Shown piece by piece: positions 60,480-64,000 of a stretch of DNA of 64,000 bases. The stretch is taken from the NCBI RefSeq assembly GCF_900115095.1, contig NZ_FOVH01000005.1, forward strand, positions 248,001 through 312,000. Reading direction: 5' to 3'. The translations under genes were made by a program, and so were the position numbers. The first letter of the stretch is position 1; the number at the start of each line of letters is the position of its first letter. The notes under the pieces are model-generated. The model searched no databases, was not told the origin of the DNA, and worked only from the letters and a program-made list of their open reading frames with translations. This DNA comes from Actinomadura madurae (GTDB taxonomy: Bacteria; Actinomycetota; Actinomycetes; Streptosporangiales; Streptosporangiaceae).

Positions 60480-61841
60480 TTGAGCTCTGTGACACCACCA
60501 GACGGACCCTCTATCGCCACCAACGTCGATGACGATTTCACCCTGGCCGCCGCCGGCGACCTGCTTTCGCCGGGGACGGTGGCGGTCCATGAGCGCAACC
60601 GGGAACTCGTGCGCCTGCTCCGATCCGCGGACGCGACAGTGGCGAATTTCGAGGCTCCGGCGATCGACCTGCGTGAACCCGGACACGAGCCGGTCGGCGG
60701 GGGCCCCGGCTGGCCGCTGGTCTCGGTACCCGCCGAACTCCCCCGGTTCCTGAAGGGGTGGGGGTTCGACATGGTCGGGTTCGCCAACAACCACGCGGTC
60801 GACTGGGGACCCAAGGGCGCACGCGAAACCATCCGCCTGCTGGACGCGGCGGGCATCTGCTCCGCAGGTTTCGGTGAGACGCGTGCGGCCGCGCGGGCTC
60901 CCGCCTTCTTCGCGTCGCCGAAGGGCCGGGTCGCGTTGGTCGCCTTCACCGCGACCTTCCGCGAGAGCAGCGCCGCGATGGACGCGCTCGGCCTCACTCC
61001 CGCCGTCCCGGGGGTGAGCGCCCTGCACACCACGCCGATCGACATCGTCACCCGCGAGCAGTTCGGGGTTCTTCGCGAGATCGAAACGCAGCACAGTGCG
61101 GGCGGATACCGGTTCAGTGCGCCGCCCGGCGGCGATGAGCTGAGGTTCCGCGGCAATCTGTTCCGTGTCGGCGACAAACCCGGAACCGTTTTCCAGATCA
61201 ACCCCGACGACGAGATCGATATCTTGCGCAGCATCCGGGAGGCCAAGCAGCGGGCGAACTTCCTGGTGGTGTCGGTGCACAATCACGAGGAGCCCAGTAG
61301 CGAGAACCCGGTGCGCAGCGGCGACGGCAGCGCCTGGCCGAGCCAGGAGCCCCCGGACTTCTTGCAGACCATGGCCAGGGCCGCGATCGACAACGGCGCG
61401 GATGCCGTCATCGGACACGGTCCCCACGTGTTGCTGGGAATCGAGATCTACAATGGCCGGCCGATCTTCTATTCGCTCGGCGACCTATTCGGCGGTTTCG
61501 AACAGGTTGATCTGCTGGCTGATACCGTTCCCGCGGGATTCGATGCGAAGCGGGAGACCGTCGCCGAATACTGGGAACAGTGGTGGGCGTATTACGCAGG
61601 CGACCGCACCGTCTACCAGAGTGTCATCGCCGAGTCCCGCTTCCGCGGCAACCGGCTGGCGGAGGTCAGGCTCCATCCTGTCGACCTCGGGCAGCAGCGC
61701 AGGCTGGCGGACCGGGGCTATCCCGAAACGCCGTCCCCCGCCGAGGCGCTCAGCATCCTGCAGCGGCTGCAGCGGCTTTCCGAGCCCTTCGGAACGAAGA
61801 TCTCGATCGAGGGCCGGGTCGGGGTCATCCGGCTCTCCTGA
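60480..61841 (+). CDS. CapA/PgsA-like metallophosphatase-fold protein
   Basis: A 453-aa protein of the poly-gamma-glutamate capsule synthesis CapA family. Conserved blocks: AAAGDLLSPGT, ATVANFEAPAIDL, VGFANNHAVDWGPKG and AVIGHGPHVLLGIEIYNGRPI with FYSLGDLFGG. The TTG start follows AAAGGGG by 6 nt. It has no signal peptide, unlike envelope CapA, so it is cytosolic here. It is the last gene of the gentisate operon and is followed by a strong hairpin. CapA proteins in catabolic operons are uncharacterised; a hydrolase acting on a pathway intermediate is possible. Confidence 0.82.
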   Translation: MSSVTPPDGPSIATNVDDDFTLAAAGDLLSPGTVAVHERNRELVRLLRSADATVANFEAPAIDLREPGHEPVGGGPGWPLVSVPAELPRFLKGWGFDMVGFANNHAVDWGPKGARETIRLLDAAGICSAGFGETRAAARAPAFFASPKGRVALVAFTATFRESSAAMDALGLTPAVPGVSALHTTPIDIVTREQFGVLREIETQHSAGGYRFSAPPGGDELRFRGNLFRVGDKPGTVFQINPDDEIDILRSIREAKQRANFLVVSVHNHEEPSSENPVRSGDGSAWPSQEPPDFLQTMARAAIDNGADAVIGHGPHVLLGIEIYNGRPIFYSLGDLFGGFEQVDLLADTVPAGFDAKRETVAEYWEQWWAYYAGDRTVYQSVIAESRFRGNRLAEVRLHPVDLGQQRRLADRGYPETPSPAEALSILQRLQRLSEPFGTKISIEGRVGVIRLS

Positions 61842-61870
61842 CGCGCGACCGTGGGGCCTCTTCTGGAGCA

Positions 61871-61904
61871 CGTCCGCCCGGCCCGCGCCCGGGCCGGGCG
61901 GACG
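61871..61904. terminator. Terminator between the gentisate operon and the MarR gene
   Basis: CGTCCGCCCGGCCC (61871-61884) pairs perfectly with 61891-61904 around a 6-nt loop. It lies 29 nt after the CapA stop and 5 nt from the MarR stop, so it can serve both convergent genes. Confidence 0.65.
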
Positions 61905-61909
61905 CCACG

Positions 61910-62842
61910 CTAGGTGGCCTCGTCAGGCGGCTCGCCCTGGAACGCCACGCGGGCGAGATCGCGGACGAAACCCGTCCGATCATTGGGGCGCAGCGCCTCC
62001 AGCAGGCGCTGCTGGACCGACTCGACTTTGGGATGAACATCCTTGAGCCAGGTCATCGCGTCGCATGTCAGGTTGAGGATCCGGCCGCGACCGTCCTCCG
62101 GGTCTCGCTCGCGGTCGATCCACCCTTTGCGCGCGAGCCTGTTCACGATGTCGGCCGTACTGGACTTGTCCAGCGCCGCCAGCTCGCCGAGCCGGCGCTG
62201 GTTGATACCCGGCCACCTTCCGACCACGTGCAGCACCGCATACTGCGGGCCGGTCAGCCGACCGTCCATGATCTCAGCCCAGTACGCGGTGTGCACCTGC
62301 TGAGCGCAGCGGATCAGGTGGCCGGGCGCGGACAACTCGAGAATCGGGTAATCGGCTCGGCGCCCGGCATGCAGCTCATGCTCGGACAGCCGGGCGACGG
62401 CCGCCAGCCCATGTGAAAAGGCGGCGCGGCGCGGCGCCGGTACGGGCGCCAGCAAGGCGTCCTGAACGGCGCTGACTTTCGGGGTGATGGACGACAGCGC
62501 GAGGGCCGCGGCCGATGTCAGCGTCAGCAGGTAGCGGCGGCCGTCCGCATCGCTCCGTTCTCGCTTGATCCACGCCTGCCTGGCCAGCCTGGCCACCACA
62601 TCCGCCGTCGACGACTTGTCCAGCGATGCCAGCCTCGCGACCTGCTGCTGATCGGAGCGGGGAAAGGCCGCGAGCACTGACAGCACGGCGTACTGAGGCC
62701 CGGTGAGCTCCCCGGGCACCAGCTCGCCCCACAACACGTTGTGAACGGTCTGGGCCCGTCGTATGAGATGGCCGGGGATCGACACCAAAGGCATCGGGCT
62801 GACCGCACCACCCTGCGGTCGGTCAATACCGCGAGCACTCAA
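61910..62842 (-). CDS. Double-domain MarR-family regulator
   Basis: A 310-aa protein made of two complete MarR winged-helix domains in tandem. The first has LTGPQYAVLSVLAAFPRSDQ, ARLASLDKSSTADVVARLAR and SDADGRRYLLTLT; the second repeats the same order with LTGPQYAVLHVVGRWPGI, LAALDKSSTADIVNRLAR and DPEDGRGRILNLT. A normal MarR protein is 140-160 aa and dimerises; this one is a covalent pair. TTG 62842 follows GGAGGGAG by 7 nt. It is convergent with the gentisate operon. A motif copy in its promoter (62886-62899) suggests it controls both itself and that operon. Confidence 0.87.
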   Translation of the reverse strand: MSARGIDRPQGGAVSPMPLVSIPGHLIRRAQTVHNVLWGELVPGELTGPQYAVLSVLAAFPRSDQQQVARLASLDKSSTADVVARLARQAWIKRERSDADGRRYLLTLTSAAALALSSITPKVSAVQDALLAPVPAPRRAAFSHGLAAVARLSEHELHAGRRADYPILELSAPGHLIRCAQQVHTAYWAEIMDGRLTGPQYAVLHVVGRWPGINQRRLGELAALDKSSTADIVNRLARKGWIDRERDPEDGRGRILNLTCDAMTWLKDVHPKVESVQQRLLEALRPNDRTGFVRDLARVAFQGEPPDEAT

Positions 62843-62885
62843 AGAAGCACTCCCTCCACGAGTGCCTGCGAGTATAGCAACGATG

Positions 62886-62899
62886 GTCCGTGTACCTAC
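62886..62899 (-). promoter_or_regulatory. GTACAC box upstream of the MarR gene
   Basis: GTCCGTGTACCTAC on the plus strand, which on the minus strand contains GTACACGGAC, identical to the core of the site at 56429-56438. It lies about 45-57 bp before the TTG start, where an autoregulatory operator would be. Confidence 0.55.
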
Positions 62900-62962
62900 A
62901 GTTGGCACAGCACGCCGACCGTCTGATGGCTCCGCCGATTTATGCGATCCCGCCTGTCATGA

Positions 62963-63418
62963 TCAGTCAAGCCGGACGAATCGAAGTAGAGGAATCATAC
63001 GGCTCGTCTTTTTCTGATATTCGATGACAGCCGGTATCTGGGCCACGACTTGCGCCCAGACGGCGTCCCGCGCCTTTCCGGTGATCTCCTCTGCCATGAC
63101 AGGGAATCTCTCGACGCCCACCTCGACCTCCGTCCGCGGGTTGGCCATCAGGTTGCGGTACCACGAGGGGTTCTTCGGTGCCCCTCGGTTGGAGGCGACG
63201 ACGACGATGCTTCCGTCGTCCTGGGGGAAGTACGTCATCGGACTCACGTACTGCGTGCCCGTCTTCTCTCCCACGTGGTGCACGAGAATGATCCGCGCAC
63301 CCTCGTAGGGGCCGCCGACACGCCCTCCGTTCGCGCGGAAATCAGCGATGACCTGTGCATTCAGATCAGGAACGTTCGCCAAGTCCTTGTGTTCTTTCAC
63401 GTCGCGCAGGTCGGTCAT
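62963..63418 (-). CDS. Deazaflavin (F420)-dependent nitroreductase-family protein
   Basis: A 151-aa split-barrel protein of the DDN family: NAQVIADFRANGGRVGGP, IILVHHVGEKTGTQYVSP, and SNRGAPKNPSWYRNLMANPR with the C-terminal RDAVWAQVVAQIP. DDN-type enzymes use coenzyme F420 and occur in actinomycetes, reducing quinones, nitro compounds or enones. AAGGAG precedes ATG 63418. It stands alone between the MarR gene and the MFS transporter. Quinone or aromatic detoxification would suit the neighbourhood. Confidence 0.88.
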   Translation of the reverse strand: MTDLRDVKEHKDLANVPDLNAQVIADFRANGGRVGGPYEGARIILVHHVGEKTGTQYVSPMTYFPQDDGSIVVVASNRGAPKNPSWYRNLMANPRTEVEVGVERFPVMAEEITGKARDAVWAQVVAQIPAVIEYQKKTSRMIPLLRFVRLD

Positions 63419-63464
63419 GACGCTCCTTGCTCCGTATCGTTACTATCATCAATAGTGCCCGAGG

Positions 63465-63495
63465 TTCATGGGGGCCACTAGGTGGCCCCCATGAA
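63465..63495 (-). terminator. Hairpin after the MFS transporter
   Basis: TTCATGGGGGCCAC (63465-63478) pairs perfectly with 63482-63495 around TAG. It is 23 nt downstream of the MFS stop on the minus strand. Confidence 0.6.
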
Positions 63496-63517
63496 CGACT
63501 TCACGAACACTCGGGGT

Positions 63518-64000
63518 TCAGGCCGGCGGAGGCTCCACCGGTGACGCCTGCACCTCCGTTGCCGTTCGGGTGCCGGCCCCCCGGGCCTCCGGCTTGGCGC
63601 GTCCGGTGCCCGTGATCCCCAGCTGGAGAGTCGGTACGCGATGGGTCTCCGGCCCGGCCAGGACGGCGACGGCGGCGGCGCCCAGCAGGCCCGCGAACAG
63701 CCAGGCGACCTGTCCCCAGTTGTCGGGATCGTTGTGGACGAGCGACTGGGCGATGACCGGAAGGAGCCCGGTCAGCACGATGCTGATCATGAAGCTGACA
63801 GCCATACCGGAGAACCGGATGTGTGCGGGGAACATCTCCAAGAAGGCGGCGAGGAGGATGGCCGTCGTCATCGCCAGGAAGATGTCCATGAGAACGAATC
63901 CGGCGAGGTAGATCACCGGCCACTCGCCCGCGTGGACGGCTCCCAGCCACAGCGGGATCAGTGCCGCGCAACCGGCCAGCCCGATCAGGAAGACCGGCTT
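63518..64000 (-). CDS. MFS transporter of the metabolite/aromatic acid symporter type, partial
   Basis: The frame is open to the window edge; only the last 160 residues are visible. Four hydrophobic helices can be seen (PVFLIGLAGCAALIPLWLGA, VIYLAGFVLMDIFLAMTTA, AVSFMISIVLTGLLPVIAQ and VAWLFAGLLGAAAVAVLAG). FPAHIRFSGMAVSF matches the loop of the metabolite:H+ symporter branch (ShiA/ProP-like). The C-terminal 35 residues are a polar tail. It probably imports an organic acid; the gentisate cluster makes an aromatic acid the natural guess. Confidence 0.8.
   Translation of the reverse strand, partial: KPVFLIGLAGCAALIPLWLGAVHAGEWPVIYLAGFVLMDIFLAMTTAILLAAFLEMFPAHIRFSGMAVSFMISIVLTGLLPVIAQSLVHNDPDNWGQVAWLFAGLLGAAAVAVLAGPETHRVPTLQLGITGTGRAKPEARGAGTRTATEVQASPVEPPPA

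Overview
The window is very GC-rich, with frequent GTG and TTG starts, 4-nt gene overlaps, Tat and lipoprotein signals, an MmpL-type exporter and a deazaflavin (F420)-type reductase. Together these point to a soil actinomycete. A Thermomonosporaceae/Actinomadura-like host is only a guess. Coding density is high. There is no rRNA and no CRISPR, and I recognised no tRNA. The content is accessory catabolism and stress genes, with several graveyards of gene and IS fragments.

Layout. (1) 1-9747, plus strand: an aromatic-catabolic operon holding a VOC protein, an 81-aa orphan, an alpha/beta hydrolase, a HyuA/HyuB carboxylase-like pair with a fused zinc-ribbon tail, a salicylyl-CoA 5-hydroxylase-type flavoprotein and an aryl-AMP ligase. 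(2) 9860-11170: a decayed remnant of a Wadjet-type (DUF2397/TIGR02680) plasmid-defence locus. (3) 11615-16590: a hydrolase/membrane protein/ArsR operon, then an arsenic-type locus (ArsR with CVCDL, a Cys-rich flavoprotein, a 50-aa peptide) flanked by truncated genes. (4) 16874-28495: a GMC oxidoreductase; a divergent PucR-controlled cluster (HisD-like dehydrogenase, APC permease, ThuA protein, TPP enzyme); an LLM flavoprotein; an ACMSD-like amidohydrolase. (5) 28492-35876: an anchored metallo-beta-lactamase and a meta-cleavage operon (MhpA-like hydroxylase, acyl-CoA ligase, extradiol dioxygenase, FAH hydrolase) divergent from a TetR gene with a large palindromic operator. (6) 35906-36466: fragments of an MFS transporter, an IS30 transposase and a methyltransferase. 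(7) 36474-45451: epoxide hydrolase/WYL regulator pair, MmpL exporter, two-component system with 94-bp tandem repeats at the kinase 3' end, an IS701-like remnant, and CcdA/TlpA. (8) 45777-51153: a LacI-controlled operon (NCS1 permease, nitrilase-type amidase, Tat-exported YtcJ amidohydrolase, LacI) preceded by two perfect 18-bp palindromes. (9) 51345-55301: gene debris, then a copper module (Dyp peroxidase, PCuAC lipoprotein, Sco, membrane protein). (10) 55522-64000: an esterase divergent from a gentisate operon (gentisate dioxygenase, 3-hydroxybenzoate 6-hydroxylase-like, fumarylpyruvate hydrolase-like, SnoaL-like, CapA-like), a double-domain MarR regulator whose promoter shares a motif with the gentisate promoter, a deazaflavin reductase and a partial MFS transporter.

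How the genes fit together: three separate aromatic routes lie within 64 kb. One goes through acyl-AMP/CoA-thioester hydroxylation, one through extradiol meta cleavage and one through gentisate. Each has its own transporter, regulator or hydrolase. The 5' aryl-AMP ligase and CoA-thioester hydroxylase could feed gentisate into the 3' operon, as in salicylyl-CoA pathways. That link is inference. The LacI and PucR clusters look like complete uptake-plus-degradation units whose substrates cannot be named from sequence alone.
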